Below are positions 35,401-58,879 of a DNA stretch of 64,000 nt, one piece after another. The position numbers and the translations under genes are program-made. The DNA is from Trichuris trichiura (lineage: Eukaryota; Nematoda; Enoplea; Trichinellida; Trichuridae). The stretch spans positions 1,054,001 through 1,118,000 of the forward strand of contig JBAJFE010000029.1 of assembly GCA_037903355.1 (NCBI GenBank), given 5' to 3'. The notes under the pieces were generated by a model. That model did not search any database, was not told the DNA's origin, and saw nothing but the letters and a program-made list of their open reading frames with translations. Positions within the stretch are counted from its first letter, which is position 1; each line of letters opens with the position of its first letter.

Positions 35401-36189
35401 TGCATTGTAAGTTCGGCTCTAATGGCGTTATTGAATTGAAAAGCGGAATAGTTATTCTGCTTCCTTTAACCTGTGTGTCCTCGTCCGTTCACAGTTTTGT
35501 TAAACGAGGGTGCCGAACGATGTTGATGGACTTCGTGCCTTCGATTTACTGTGGCGCTTCGTCACCTCTCATTGCCTCCATGATACATTTCATGAGCACT
35601 TGCCTTTCCCACTACCCGGTTGAAAGTCACTAGATTAGGACGCATCGTTTCTTCCGTGAATGTGTCAGATTCTTATTCCACAGTGTTCTTCATTTTCATA
35701 CATTATTCTCTAGCAAGTGAGAGCATGCGTGTATGTCTGTCAAGTTTTACGAGTCTTTCGTAGTTGGTATTCATTCATTTTAACGTCTGCTTATCAATAT
35801 TAACAGCTTCGGTTGGTTGTTCCAGCACAGCAATTGATGAAGCATAAAGCAAATCGCTAGGTCGATGAAAGAACAAAATACAAAATTCGGTGTGAGGCTG
35901 CTGACTTGGTGCCGCTTTCGCTTCGTTGTAAAATCGAAGCATCTTAAGTAGAAGGCATTGTAACTCTGAGCTCGCTTGTAAAACTCCGCTTGTGATAAAT
36001 CGTGATATCAAAGTGCTCTGGCTCTTGAGCTTTTGCTTGTATTGTTCTATTTTTACAGGACTGAAAAAGAAACGAAAACTAGAAGCAAAATTACGTGATG
36101 AGAATGGCAGGGAAAATACGAATATTTCTGCAAATATTACGGAGTCTGGCCGAAAAGAAAAGAGACGGAAATCCAATATGGGCGCCTGA
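29457..36189 (+). CDS. NOP56: Box C/D snoRNP core protein NOP56
   Basis: Core protein of box C/D snoRNPs for rRNA 2'-O-methylation in the nucleolus. Exons: 29457-29540, 29593-29707, 29800-30065, 30317-30423, 30469-30590, 30760-30971, 31021-31138, 31188-31360, 31429-31524, 31577-31639, 32123-32192 and 36059-36189, giving 518 residues. The start [14 protein letters not shown] matches NOP56 rather than NOP58. The NOP domain shows [79 protein letters not shown] and [52 protein letters not shown] follows. The last exon supplies the lysine-rich tail ([11 protein letters not shown]) expected of the family. The final intron is 3.9 kb because a Penelope-like element sits in it. An alternative short 3' exon at 32405-32427 also fits the phase. 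Confidence 0.93.
30634..30697. repeat. Hairpin in a NOP56 intron
   Basis: AGCGGTTTAATCCC and GTTAGTG are repeated inverted downstream around TTTTTAAC, making a long imperfect stem inside intron 30591-30759. It is short enough to be a MITE remnant. Confidence 0.5.
32641..32688 (-). ncRNA. Hammerhead ribozyme at 3' end of Penelope-like element
   Basis: Minus strand: ACCG, CTGAAGA, stem II CGGGTC/GACCCG, GAAA, GCTC, TGGA. It lies downstream of the endonuclease frame in the same sense, the usual place in the Penelope terminal repeat. Confidence 0.8.
32823..34622 (-). pseudogene. Penelope reverse transcriptase/GIY-YIG ORF with two stops
   Basis: The RT part (34622-33699) shows [53 protein letters not shown], the catalytic YVDD box in KRYVDDIF, and LPFLDALI. 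The frame meets TGA at 33699-33701, resumes with VYRKPTHTD, meets TAG, then continues as the second half (from 33632). That half has the GIY-YIG nuclease ([18 protein letters not shown]) and a C-terminal [11 protein letters not shown] motif. Both halves share one frame (offset 990 nt), so this was a single protein now broken by two nonsense changes. The start codon used here lies inside the inverted repeat, so the natural N-terminus is lost. Confidence 0.9.
34719..34766 (+). ncRNA. Hammerhead ribozyme in the inverted upstream repeat
   Basis: Plus strand: ACCG, CTGAAGA, stem II CGGGCC/GGCCCG, GAAA, GCTC, CGGA. It mirrors the copy at 32641-32688 with compensating changes in stem II (GGGTC/GACCC versus GGGCC/GGCCC), which suggests that pairing was kept. 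Confidence 0.8.
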
Positions 36190-38257
36190 ATGTAGTTCTT
36201 CTGTCGTACGTACCTCGTGTTGCATGCTTTGCGTTGAAATGAAACTATGTGCGAATGGCGTCAAGAAGTTATAAGTTCTTGTTCGCATGTTTATCTAATT
36301 TGGAAAGTACGGAAAACATTTATTAATCTATACTTTCATTCTGAGTCAGAAGTACGGCGGTAGTCGAAATCTTAGCGAGAAGCTGTTTGAAATGTTAGAT
36401 TTCCCTTATTATTGCGGATGAAATAACCGTTAGAAACATATATATTCTTCGTATTGCCAATAATATCCGGCTATGAGTTTCTAAAGTTTCTTTGATTACG
36501 TTTCTTATTTATAACCGTTTTACGGCTAGATGGGATAACTGTTGCAAAGTGACCAGTTGCAGAAAGAATGACAGTATCGCCAGTACTGTTGGTTTACTGC
36601 TTTTCTTCTCTTTAAATTTTGTTTGATCGAAAATCAGCTTATCGAAGAAAGGTAAGCTGTCAAAGCATGTTAATGAACACGTTTGTTAGTTTGTCCCCGT
36701 TCGTTCATTGAGCGTTTGCTGCGCTGCAGTTGAGACTGTTATGTGAATGGACTGCAGTTTGAAAGAAGTCGCGTTTTGTCGTAAGGGTTTGCCGTTGGAT
36801 TGTGCAAAGATCCTTAAACAGGAGAAAACAATATGTCTCATTTGTAAGGCGAGGGTGCCAACAAAAGTATAGATGACTGACCAATCATTTCAGCCATTGT
36901 CGATGTGGCCGTGTTACACATAGCCTTTTATTTGTTTTATTCAGTAGCGGGTATTTGGTTGAGAGACATGCTCTTCTTACCGGTCAGGTGTTGTCAACAG
37001 CCTTCTAAATGTGTCCCTCAAGTAAAAGCTGAATTTGTGCTCTTGAAACAGACCTCGTAACAGCCTCTTGCCATACTGCAAGGCAATAAGAACGGCATAG
37101 TGACAAGGGCACCCGCAGCAGCATCACAGAGAGGCATTGTTCAAGTTGACCGCATATGCTCTTGCCATGGGAAGCGTAGTGAGCGCATGACCTGTTTTTA
37201 TCGTTCTGCAATGTTCCTTTGCGGCTCCCTTTTCCAGTTGCGCGGTGACACGGGCGCACTCCTATTCATCATTGTCGTACTGCATGAGCAATACATCCGG
37301 TCTTATCACCTGCTGTTATTATTTTATTACCCGATGCTGGCCGGTGACTACGCTTGAATTGCTGACCCGTCTAGGCCAAGTTAAGCTGCTACAATTTGTA
37401 GCACACTTCCTCTTTCTATAAGAAGTGAACTGTTGTTCGATTATTTCCGAGAACGAACTAATTGAAATTATGAAACAACGTTATTTGCACCCCTTTCCCC
37501 TAAATCGAAATTATTGCCAGCTCAGCTCGATTGCAGTAGCATATCCTTTCTTTGGCGCTTTCCGGTGCTTTTTTCGTTAGTAGGTTACGTTGCTAGGTTA
37601 ATTCTCTCGACGGTAAGCATTCAATGCACAAATATGGGCAGATCAGCATCAGATCGATAAAAAGATCGGCAATTCGCGGCAGGTGATTTATTGGAACAGT
37701 TTCTTTACTGTTAGCAGTATAAAAACTGGAATTCAAGCCAGTTTTCGGCGTTCGTCTTCACTCGTGAGAACAGTATTGCTGAATACTGGTACCCTACAAA
37801 GCATGTTGTTTGTTGAATCATGGCGTCTTATTTAGTCTTTGCTACTCTATCTTCATGACGGAATGTAGTGTTCACTAGTATTCAAGTAGACTGCTATTTA
37901 GCGCTGACGTCCTATGTCAGCAGTACGTGCTATTTTAATGGTGTTCAGTATCTTAACTCTGGGAAAACTCTTCTTATTCATCGAACTTTTCGGGATAGTT
38001 AGCAAACAGCTATTGGAAGTTCACATTTCGTAGGTATGGTGCGTTTGCCGGAGGAAATCACTTGAGCAAACTTTTGCTGGCCTAAGATTAACTGTTTGCA
38101 AACAGACAGTACAAATCAGAGGCGATTGTTTCAGAAATCTTTTACGTTGAGAACAGGGTAAAACTATTTACTTCGAGCATTAAGTAGTTCTGTTGTAAGG
38201 TCAGTAATGGTAAAAATTAGCAAGACAAATCTCTGCTGAATCGAAGGGACTGTGAGA
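36190..38257. other. Convergent spacer, NOP56 to SH3 gene
   Basis: About 2 kb. Overlapping frames around 37005-37357 on both strands have no family resemblance. No repeats of the window's main families seen. Confidence 0.4.
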
Positions 38258-38932
38258 TCACTTTGCTCCAAGGAGTATCCTTTGAAGGTCTCGTTGGGTG
38301 AAATTTAAAATGCTTTCGCCTTTTTCAGCAGCGAACATGTTCTTGTTGATCATTTTGGACAGATGAAGGAATGACGTGTCGCTTGATGTTTCATAGAAAA
38401 CCGGTGGGCTACTTTCAGGACTGTACTGGACCTTAGCATCTTCGTGAGAAATAAGAGATCCTGAAGACGTGTACTCCGTGCTGCACACTGACAGGGTCTT
38501 GAGGAATCGGTTAACATTTTCCAGTCCTTCCGGTGATGCTGCTCGACCTTTTGCAGTTTTTTGGTTGTTAAAACAAGCAAAATTGGCAGAAGGTTGGGGA
38601 GGACAGCTCTTGGTTAACTTTCTTTTCCTTGAACGTTTGTAAACGCAAGCAGTTGCAGGAATAAACCCTTCTTCACCGTCGCAGTTAACAATATAAACCC
38701 AGTCATTGTTATAGCAGTAAACTCCGAATACCGTATCGCCAGGCGCAACTGCCAGTTCATCCTTTTCTAATGGAACATGAGATTGCGAAACTGACAAAGG
38801 CACCGCCTTCTTTCCATTTATCCGGATGTATGCACTGTCTCGCTGGCCTGACATGTTTGACGAAGTTGCACGCATAACGGACGTGGAATGTTGTGTCCAG
38901 TTGAATGTAGTTAACTGAGGGTCCAAATTCAT
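38258..38932 (-). CDS. SH3-domain protein, 224 residues (may have 5' exons)
   Basis: A single long exon ends in TAA. Residues about 45-97 form an SH3 fold: VPLEKDELAVAPGDTVFGVY (the ELxVxxGD turn), NDWVYIVN in the W position, and EEGFIPATACV, equivalent to the usual GxFPxNYV. The n-Src loop is short and one of the paired tryptophans is Val. A basic patch (KRSRKRKLTK) follows directly, then a Ser-rich disordered tail with a TSSDTSFLHLSKM segment and a C-terminal amphipathic stretch. SH3 domains bind PxxP ligands in signalling or cytoskeletal complexes; the partner cannot be told. A CTCAG acceptor just before the ATG suggests this may be the last exon of a longer gene. Confidence 0.7.
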   Translation of the reverse strand: MNLDPQLTTFNWTQHSTSVMRATSSNMSGQRDSAYIRINGKKAVPLSVSQSHVPLEKDELAVAPGDTVFGVYCYNNDWVYIVNCDGEEGFIPATACVYKRSRKRKLTKSCPPQPSANFACFNNQKTAKGRAASPEGLENVNRFLKTLSVCSTEYTSSGSLISHEDAKVQYSPESSPPVFYETSSDTSFLHLSKMINKNMFAAEKGESILNFTQRDLQRILLGAK

Positions 38933-40637
38933 TCGGTTATTGTCTGAGCAGGCAGTAACAATGCAAAAACGAAAAGAAGACTAGGTTAGATAGGCTTACC
39001 AAGCGAACGTGAATTTCGATGGAAAGGAAAGCACAACAACCTCATTGGTGACGGTTGTGAGGCAAGATAAATACAGTAATTTGAACGAGATCGACAAGTA
39101 CGCTACATGCGGCCATAGCGCACACTCAAAAGTGGGACATCGTTGAGTCAACATCATTTTCTCATTTTGGTATTCTACCTTGCGGCAAAACGGCCAACTG
39201 GGTAATTTCTTGAATGGCTGCGCTCTTTTAAATGTAATGAATGTACTCTGCCTCACTGTTTTGCAGATGGCTGCTGAGGAAAAAAGGAAAGGAGCGTTTA
39301 GCTCATTAGGTTAATAGTACAGGGAAAATTAAGTTGTTCTCTCGTGCCGCGGTCCTTGTGATTGAACAATGACCCAGCGTATGTGCATTGATCATTGTCA
39401 ATTGATAACGTTTGAGACCTATTATCATAGTGATACTCTTGTGCTCATTGCATATTAAATCGACTTTGGCATCACAGTGGCAAACTGTGATCGATTCTCC
39501 TGGACAGTTCTAGTCTTGTCTTTTGACCTTAACCCGGCCTATAGATAGGTATAACCTGACAGGTCTGTCATTGAAAAATGTTCGTTTTGTCGTACATTAA
39601 TTGCTTTCAGAAGGCTTGTATCCTGTTTGGATGGACAGGCGCTCTTGCGCAAACGTTTAATGTCTGTCTCGCAGGTATACTTCAAAATATTGGTGCTTAT
39701 GATTAGGTTTCACTGTCCTCCTTGCATTATTTCAGTCAGACGGATAGAATGAGAAAAGAATTATAAATATAAATTGTGGCATTCAGAGTAAGGAAAGGAA
39801 ATAAAGATGAACGGTAGGGGAGGGGTTCAGATAGAAAAGGAATAAGTAAATGAACAGTCACACTTGAAGAAAAAGAGAGAAAAAAGGAACGAAATTTTCA
39901 TGTACACGTATTCGCATTCAGGATGCGTTGTTAGATGTGCTTGCAATACGTTATTGGTCAAAATCCCAAACGACCAATAACGTATTGTAAAAGGTTGCGT
40001 TGCTTGCACTTAAAGCTGTTAAATAAGGCCTTTAAACCGTAAAGGTGTTCGAAGCGAGGCAATCTGGCCGTGGTTAGCTCTGCTTGACCGATTGTATAAA
40101 TAGACAAAAATTAGCGGCCTCTGAGAATCTTTTTTGCAACCACATTTTTCTAATTTTGACTTTCGAAATTTTCAACATGTGGATCTTTTGGTGAGTGGAT
40201 CAAAATTCCATACCGATCAGTACAGTATGAACCCTTTCGTGGTTCTCCCAGGGAGAACAGAATTGGCTTTAAAAAACGGTTCCTACCGTAAATAAATTCT
40301 TACACGGAAATTTATGAACCCGCGACTAAATTTTGCGTGTTCAAAATAACTGTTCAGTGAAAGTACACCAGCTTATTGTACCTTTCTTACGACGGAGAAC
40401 GGTTCTTGCTCTAAAGCTCCATGATTGCGCATGTTTGGGTACTAAATGAGCAGTTTAGGGTTTATAATATACTGAAGAGTATGAAAATTCAGGATTTAAA
40501 TAAAAACCCGCGAATGTGTGCGCCAAAGAATACTGAAGAGTAATGAGCTCATCTTGAATTTAATGCAAGTAATTGGCAAAACAAGTGTATTCAGTGTTCG
40601 GCCAGAAACGTAAGAATGCTGCTGAACGGGCTGGAGA
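38933..40637. other. Spacer, SH3 gene to metalloproteinase
   Basis: About 1.7 kb without a supported gene. The minus-strand ORF at 38996-39256 lacks domain features. It contains a 16-bp perfect hairpin at 39944-39987. Confidence 0.4.
39944..39987. repeat. Perfect 16-bp hairpin
   Basis: CAATACGTTATTGGTC is repeated inverted after 12 bases. No poly-T follows, so it is not an obvious terminator; function unknown. Confidence 0.6.
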
Positions 40638-51493
<10,856 letters not shown>

Positions 51494-53350
51494 CTTAAAT
51501 TGAAGCGTCATGTTAAAAGGCAAACAAAGGGCAGTCGCGCTGCTTTTTACAGCTTTCAAAAAGCTTTTACTGATACGCTGAAGCAGGAGCAATAAAACTG
51601 ATTAGTGATTACTGTTGATTAAGTATTGAACACTGCATCACTTGATTATTCGATCAAGCGCTAGTTAGTAGTCGTACAAGGAAAGTCAAGGGGTATGGTT
51701 TATATGCCAACTCAAAAAAAGTCTGCAGATATTATGAAGCTGAAGGCAAACTCAATAACGTTTATACTCATTCTCATCAAGCAGTGTGGCCAAAGCACGT
51801 TTACTTGTTTAGGAACAATGAAAAGACCTATGAAGACCTTCGCTACTTGTCCTATCCCATCCTGAGCATCTGTTGTGGAAAGGTTAAGTGACTTGCCTTG
51901 GCAACTCTACTGTTTGTGCTGCGGCTCTTTGTCACTAATCTTTTCATCTGGCAGTATGAGTTACTGGCTGCCGTCGCGTTTACATTTGTGTAAATCATGA
52001 ATGGTGAGGCTTCTTCATTCTGTTCACCGTTTTCATGTTTACTAATAGCGTTGCTTCGTTATAGTCTACTGCATTTTAAGTGAGCCGCTATCTCCCCATT
52101 AATAAAGAACTAGTCCTCCTGCATCTACTGGTTTGGTACGTAAGTTAGCGGGGGGTTCAAGAGGGCTCAGGAAACTGGTGTGAGAGGTGGCCGACTGGCT
52201 GTCATCTGGTGGATTCTTTTAATAGTTAAAAAAAGCTTCGCTTTAGAAATCAATTTACTCATACTGTTGGGTAAAGGATGCTTATTTTTTTCAAAGACTG
52301 TAAATTACCGACAAAAATCTGTTTCAGCATAACAGGTCCAATCAATATTTACTAAACGTTTATTTATATTTGGGAATTCAACAAGGTGCATCAAGTCCAT
52401 TCCGTTGAGTCGTTAATCTCAAGCGATATAAAATTCATTTGCGTAATGTCAAATTTAAAACGTAAAAACAGAACAACTGATACGTTTTAGGGATGAACAG
52501 ATCGTTTTTGATTTATCGGGTTATTAAACGACAGAGCTTTCAAGAATCAATGCGTCCCGTATTTAAAATGCTGAAGATGGGTGACAATAAATCCTTGAAG
52601 GACCGTCATTTAACAAACCTCGAATCAAAAAACGATCTGCTAATCCATAAAACAAAATATAACAAAAGCTGTATTTCGAACAGAGCACCTCCGCAATGAA
52701 TAGGAAACAAGCAGTCGTTGAAAGCCAGATTTAGGGTAAAGAGAATCTTGATTCTTATTTCGTGATAAGACAGAAGTCCATTAAAAGTTTTTGTATCTTT
52801 CAACAGGACAACTCCGTACGAACAAACAATTCAAATAAGACGGAATATCCTATTACTGTGGCAGAGCAAGAATAGGAAATAAAACAGGCGGATGCCTAAC
52901 TTTCTGGGTTCCTCTTGTCCTGTCTTCAGCTTGCTGAAGAGGAATGCTTAATGGAACGAAACTGACGCCACTGATTGTGTAAATAAACCCCCTGCCGGCC
53001 CTTGACACTTTACAGCAGTATGTGTGCCTCTTTCATGCTGTCAAGCCCTTGGCTTTTGCAGGCTGAAGATCGGTCAAAAAGATTCATAAAACCTGGATGT
53101 TTATCCTTTCGCCGTATCTTCTTCCTTTTTCCATTTTTGCTACCCCGAGCAGGTTATTATTTAAGTGAGCAGTTACTATGCGTCTACGACGAGACGAAGC
53201 GAGCGGTTTACTTTCAGCTATTTTGTTCGCCTACTAGACTGATTTCATGCAGCAGTCATAGAACGTGCTAACACGCAGTCAGGTATTACATAAAAGCTTT
53301 TTATTTGGTTTAGCGATTTAGTTACACATTTAAAAACATAGAATCTGTTA
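51494..53350. other. Upstream region of the metalloproteinase
   Basis: The signal-peptide exon and promoter should be here or further right. I found no convincing Met-plus-hydrophobic exon with a phase-0 donor. Confidence 0.35.
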
Positions 53351-53660
53351 TAGTGTATGGTCTTCTACGGCTTTTCCGGTTTATCTGTTGTGCTTGTATC
53401 TGTAAATTAGACGAAACAGCTGCTCTGCCAACGGATGGATGAGCCGTTATTAAGAAAAATTGTACAGATGTCAATGCACTCAACTGTTTAATATCAGAGC
53501 GTTCCGAAAGCTCTGATATTAAACAGTTGAGTGCATTGACATCTGTACAATTTTTCTTAATAACGGCTCATCCATCCGTTGGTAGAGCAGCTGTTTCGTC
53601 TAATTTACAGATACAAGCACAACAGATAAACGGGAAAAGCCGTAGAAGACCATACACTAT
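53351..53660. mobile_element. 310-bp palindromic foldback with ribozyme scar
   Basis: Arms of about 150 bp are near-perfect inverted copies and carry CCAACGGATGGATGAG. The loop contains CCGAAAGCTC followed by TGATATT, which is the GAAA-GCUC part of the hammerhead with the CUGANGA half missing. Confidence 0.85.
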
Positions 53661-56600
53661 GAAATCCCATCCCGTTACAAAGCACCCAGTGTTCAAGAGA
53701 ATCTGTAAATGCTATCTATTCTGTTCTGTTGAAATAAAGATGGGTAATAGTTGTTATGGTTGCATTTGTGACATTCCGCAGCAGTAAGGTTTGCCTATAA
53801 AGTCGGGTATGCTTAACTTTGGTAAAAATTTCCATTGAATATGCTGCAGTAAATTAAATTCTATATCTTTAACAAATTAAGGTCTTCCTGTACTATTAAC
53901 ACATTTTAGAAAAGGTGACTTCTCTGCTCTTTTTAAACTTCTGCCTAGGAAGGTATTGACTATGCAACAAGAACGTGAACTCTAAAGGAAATTTCCTTCT
54001 TGCCTTGAGAATATGCTTCACAGCTAATGAACAGCTCAGTTGTGAAAAATCGCACCAAATGAGCAAAACATATAGTGAGTTTTCATTGAATTGCTGGTGT
54101 GAATAAAAAATTTTCATGATGATACAGTGGTGAATATAAGTCATTTTAATTTGTGTTGAGAACGCTTGACGTAAGTATAACCGCTCTCAAGCGTGAAAAC
54201 GCTTGTTTACCTTTGTTTTGCGACTGTGCATCTTACGTCAAAGTTTTTGAAAAATTAAGTGATTCTTTTGTTGCTACTCCACATTTAACATTGGAAATAG
54301 TAAAGCATTTAGGAGTTTTTTAATCGCACTAACCGATGCTGCTGAACAAAATTGTTACTACACTTGCCCGTCAGAGGTTAATAATAGACACGCATGTGCA
54401 CGATTTTATTAATAAGTTGAGAAACGTTCAAAGTAACCCAATATTTCGGCACCCTTAGTCTCCACACATTGTTTACAGCTTTTTTACGTCAGTGACATTG
54501 CGGAATAGAACTTCCTCTGGCTTTTTTAATGGCAAACTCCATCCATTCATGTGCCACTCAAAATTTATACTCTTACCCTCCAATGAAACACTGACACAAC
54601 TGCAGTTGAAGTTCTGAAAGTTCCATGCTCAATAAGAGCACGCGTAATATTCTTGTTCTTACTTGTAACTGTCTCTTCATTCATTTTACTTTGACGTTTT
54701 TCTTTAACCACAAGAAGTTTTATATATTCCGAAATGGAGAAAAAAACACTGGCAAAACGAAGCGCTATGGATCTAAAAAGTAGCTCATTTTTCAAAAGTA
54801 GACAAACCATTCAAACGGGAAACAACGATCTGTGAATTGTTAAATTAAACTGAGCCAGTGAGTTGTTCACTGCGCAAATTTAGTTTGCACTGCCGGATGA
54901 TAATTCCTGGGCGCAACGTTTTCATTTAGAGGTGGCATTCTACGCATTCATGTTGCAAAAATGTGTGTTATCTGTCATCAGCGGGTTTGCACGTTAATCA
55001 ACATTCTTTCGGACGAATAGCTGTGAATCAGCAATATTTTTTACCTTCTTGTTCCAAAGTGGGAGAAAGCAAACAATGCTTTTTATTCAAAAAGTACATT
55101 ACGCTAACACAAGCAAAAGAAAACGAAGGTATAGTTACCACACTGTTGACCGTAGAAGGATCTTGTTGGGAAGATTGTTTGGCAGGAAGAGGCTTGGCTA
55201 TTCCGAAAGAACTGCTCAGCAAAATGATAAGCGACGTAGCTGTAACATGAGGCAAAGATGGCAGTCTCCTAAGTAGCATCGATTAAAGTAGTAATAGGTA
55301 AAGAATTAGATTAAAGAAAAACGTAAGCAAGCGTGTATCTGGTTTTTTACCTAGGAAAAGCCAGCTTCATCGATGTAGGATTAGACTGATTCCGCCTGGA
55401 GGCAACTGGGCTTCCACTGATTAGTTGATCGTTGCATTCCGGCACCAAAATCATAGCCAGCTGCCACTCCTGCGGAAAACGTTGCCTAGCTGTGATAGGC
55501 AAGCAATAAAAGTGGGCAGCGCTATAGATTAAATTCGTAGTCACCTGTTGTGTCAACGTAGTGGAACCAACTGGGCTATTAGGCGTAAGTGAACTTTCCT
55601 TTTCTCTGTCCAGTAAGGTCCGGCCTGTCTGACAGCTGCGCTGTTGCACGTCCCGGAGTTCAGCTGGTCGATGGCAGGAAAGACGAATGTTTTTACTACA
55701 GCTGCATGGCCAGGTTTTCTTGAATCACTCAAAAACGAGCCTGCGCAGGTTAGTGGGCGAAGTAACCATTTTCTGATTCAGATTTTTCAATCGTCCCTTT
55801 GTGCATTAATCATTCGCTCTTTTAATGGACGCTACCCTTTCTTCCATCCTTACTTCTGCCTTCCGAAGTATCGTGCCAACTGCTTTCTTACTCATCTGGC
55901 CTGTCTCACTTTTTAGACAGACGTTACATTCTTTCTTCCAGTCTGCAGAAGCATGTGGAAAATCACCAAGGGGCATTTGATCATCTTGTATCAATGAGAA
56001 GCCTGATAACTTTTCATTTGCGTTGGTCGGAACCTGTTTTTAATTGTAGAAGCCTTTAGAATCTGGCCATATGACTCGCACTTCTGCGCATTTAAAGTTC
56101 GCAACGTGGATTGAGAAGACTATTTGCAGAAGCTTCGATTGTCTACTATTAATAGCTCATGATATTCTACACGAAATCTACGGAGTCAGGAACTCCTCGA
56201 TGAAAAAATGAAACAATATCTTTTCCGACTTAACCGCAAAGTAGAGTATACTGCATGTTGACCATACGTCAACTATGGTGAGGAGTAAGCCTGCTAAAAA
56301 ACGCTGGTTTAATAGAGATGGAATCATCATCAGTTATGAACCCTCAACTGCGAACGACCACGACGAATAAAGAAGGAAAGATAAGTGTATTTTCGGTAGG
56401 CATAACTCTGCTATCTGTCGCTATCTCTCGCTAAACGAACGGTAATGAAGCAGCATTTGGCTGCCACATGCTAACAGCAGGCTTTGCTGCAAAAAATCGC
56501 TTAAGTATAACCAGCAGAAATAATTTGCAACTGCACACTGCTCTATGGAAATGCAATATCTCTTTCTGCTTATTTAGTCAGTTTTTAATTCTTTTTCTTC

Positions 56601-57704
56601 TTTTTAACGGTTTCTGCGCGTAATTTTCTTTTCTATTTTTCGTTTTCGCACAAAAGGTTTCTATCTCCAAACGAGTCCTTTCGTCCAACAAGAAGAAATG
56701 GAAATATTGATTTAGTTCACCTTCCGAGCGAAACGTGGAGTACTTACGCTGATTTAACTTCAGTCTCTTCTATCAGGTTCTTCCTGCAAATCAACTAATT
56801 TTTAAGCGGCGGTTTAAATTCAGTTCTCGCAAGCTAGACAGGAATTCGAGTTCCATTTCTCTGCTTTCTTATTTCCTTTCAACGATTTATATGTCGTTCG
56901 CCCTCTTTCCGCAATTATCATTCAACGCACGTGTAGTGCGAGTTAATGACGACAGTAATTCCTTATAGTCAGTTTCACTTGCCAATATCCTTGTAACGAA
57001 ATTTACCTTTCTCTTGAAAATTAAACAACATACTTTGTCTGACATTTAAACAACATGCGCAGTTTCTCGCATTTTCTGGATTCTCACTGTAAAGTCTCTA
57101 TTAGGAATGCCTAGAACAAGCTCTTTGCTAGACCGAAATATGTTTGTAGGTTTTGAAATATTTGTATACATAAATAAAATGTTCAGAATACTTCTCCATT
57201 TCAGTGAACAGTGTATGTTCAACTTCTTTTCAAAGACGAGGCAAAGAAGTCTGGAAAGCTATGAGTGCGATTCTTGTGATATCAGATAAACTTCTTTCCT
57301 CTTCAGCAGCCTAAGCCCTTACAAAAGCTTAAAATGTTATACGTTGGAAGCAGGAAATCCAATCTAAGCATGAAACCTGGTTGTTTCAGACAAGCCTAAA
57401 AGTATAGTTTAAAAGAAATACTAAAAATTTAACAAAGTATGGAAGTTGTTGACTAAGTTTTGTAAGACATGCTGTTAAGTGGCCCTTTCAACCGTGTCCT
57501 TCAGAGTCACCTACTTCACTAACAATGGTTTTAGTTTTAAAATTCCATTTAGTTGTGTCCTCATAAACTGATAACATCTTCAAAGGATCAAAGGCGCCTC
57601 ATATATGAAATATCCTATTTATGGTGCCATGTCAACTCATAAAAGAGTTCTAGAATGTAGGAATTCGAGTGCGAGTAGGCCAGCTTTACTTATAAACAGA
57701 CAAC
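53661..57704. other. Gene-poor region
   Basis: Four kilobases with many short, mutually overlapping frames and no conserved domain or good exon. I see no gene here that I can support. Confidence 0.45.
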
Positions 57705-57755
57705 GTTGAGTTTCTTTTACGGAAATTTTACAAATTTCCGTAAAAGAAACTCAAC
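57705..57755. repeat. Perfect hairpin, shared with 63.5 kb
   Basis: A stem of about 23 bp (GTTGAGTTTCTTTTACGG and complement) with a five-base loop. The right side continues as CATGAAACTATACGGTCCCG, repeated almost exactly at 63520-63560 next to a hammerhead. Confidence 0.7.
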
Positions 57756-58839
57756 ATGAAACTATACGGTCCCGTACCAAGAAGTTACATTTTCAATAAA
57801 CAGACAACACGCAAATAAAAAGCACAGTAGAACAATCGACCAACTGAAAGCAGGTTAGGTCCTGTATGAGGGTGATTAGGCGTCATCAGAATGCTCCAAC
57901 ACAGAATTTGGAGAATTTTAGACAGGAGATTCCTTACAATCTTAAAATCAGTAGATGTATCGCTGCACACTTACCGTTGTAATGATGGTACGCTGCGTCC
58001 ATCGAATTAGCGCGCTTGGAACTTTTAGACGCGAGAATAATTCCATTCTTTGGAAATCGTAGTTTTTCATGCAGCAATACTCGCTCCAAAGTCAGCTCGT
58101 TTTGCTGACGGAAAAAGCACGCAACAATCTGCCGCAAAATGCTGCAACGTGATCGTGTGTTGAAAGAGAGGAAACTTATGAATAAGAACGCTGCTTCTCA
58201 GGAAGCTTCTTGAGATTTCACAATTTTCAAAACAACCGTTCTGTTGGATTTTAACCGATTTGCCGAAAGCTTCGGGGTTTTTCCTCTCTTCCGCGCCTTT
58301 CATAATTATCAAAAACGTGAACGACATACTGCGATTGTCCTAAAAACCTTTTCCAGCCAGTGGACAACTAAAAAAATGTTCTTGCCAAACCTAATTCCTA
58401 TCACCCATCGAATCGATACGTTAGAAGAATTAAGGCTAAAATATTGCCAAAAGCTATGCAAGCAAAGCCATAACTTCAAAAAAGAATTATGCACGTTCGT
58501 TCTTTGAGCCAAATGGATCCTTTCCACAGAACATACAAGCGTTAAAAGCGACGACTGGATATTCCAGAAAGAGGTGCAGGCTACAATTGCCTTAAGAACA
58601 TACCGTGAAACAAGGCCGCACATGCTAAAAACTGGGACACTATTTTCATCGTAAGGAAACTGAAACTATAACTTTCAGTACGAGATCAAAGGTTTATATG
58701 TTTGGACTGTTTGTACGGAGTCTGTCTTGTTGAACAATACAAAAACTATCAATCGTAGGCCGTAACATTAAGACGAGCGTGACCCGTCCACAGCGGTACT
58801 AAAAATTAATGTAAAACATTCGTCATCTCACAGCCGCCA
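57756..58839. other. Spacer without supported gene
   Basis: Short overlapping frames only. A heavily decayed hammerhead-like motif lies near 58765-58800 on the minus strand. Confidence 0.4.
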
Positions 58840-58879
58840 GCTCAACGCCGGGATGATTCGCGCACCGAGACTGCTCGCC

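Noticed and set aside
37005..37357. Overlapping ORFs of about 85 codons on both strands
   Set aside because: No domain, no splice support, and each is the shadow of the other.
51494..51592. 5' extension of the metalloproteinase prodomain frame to 51592
   Set aside because: The first codon is TTG, there is no signal peptide, and an acceptor AATTTAAG precedes HDYLVEFGYLP.
58760..58800. Hammerhead-like motif on the minus strand
   Set aside because: CUGANGA is changed at two positions and GAAA is absent; at best a heavily decayed relic.
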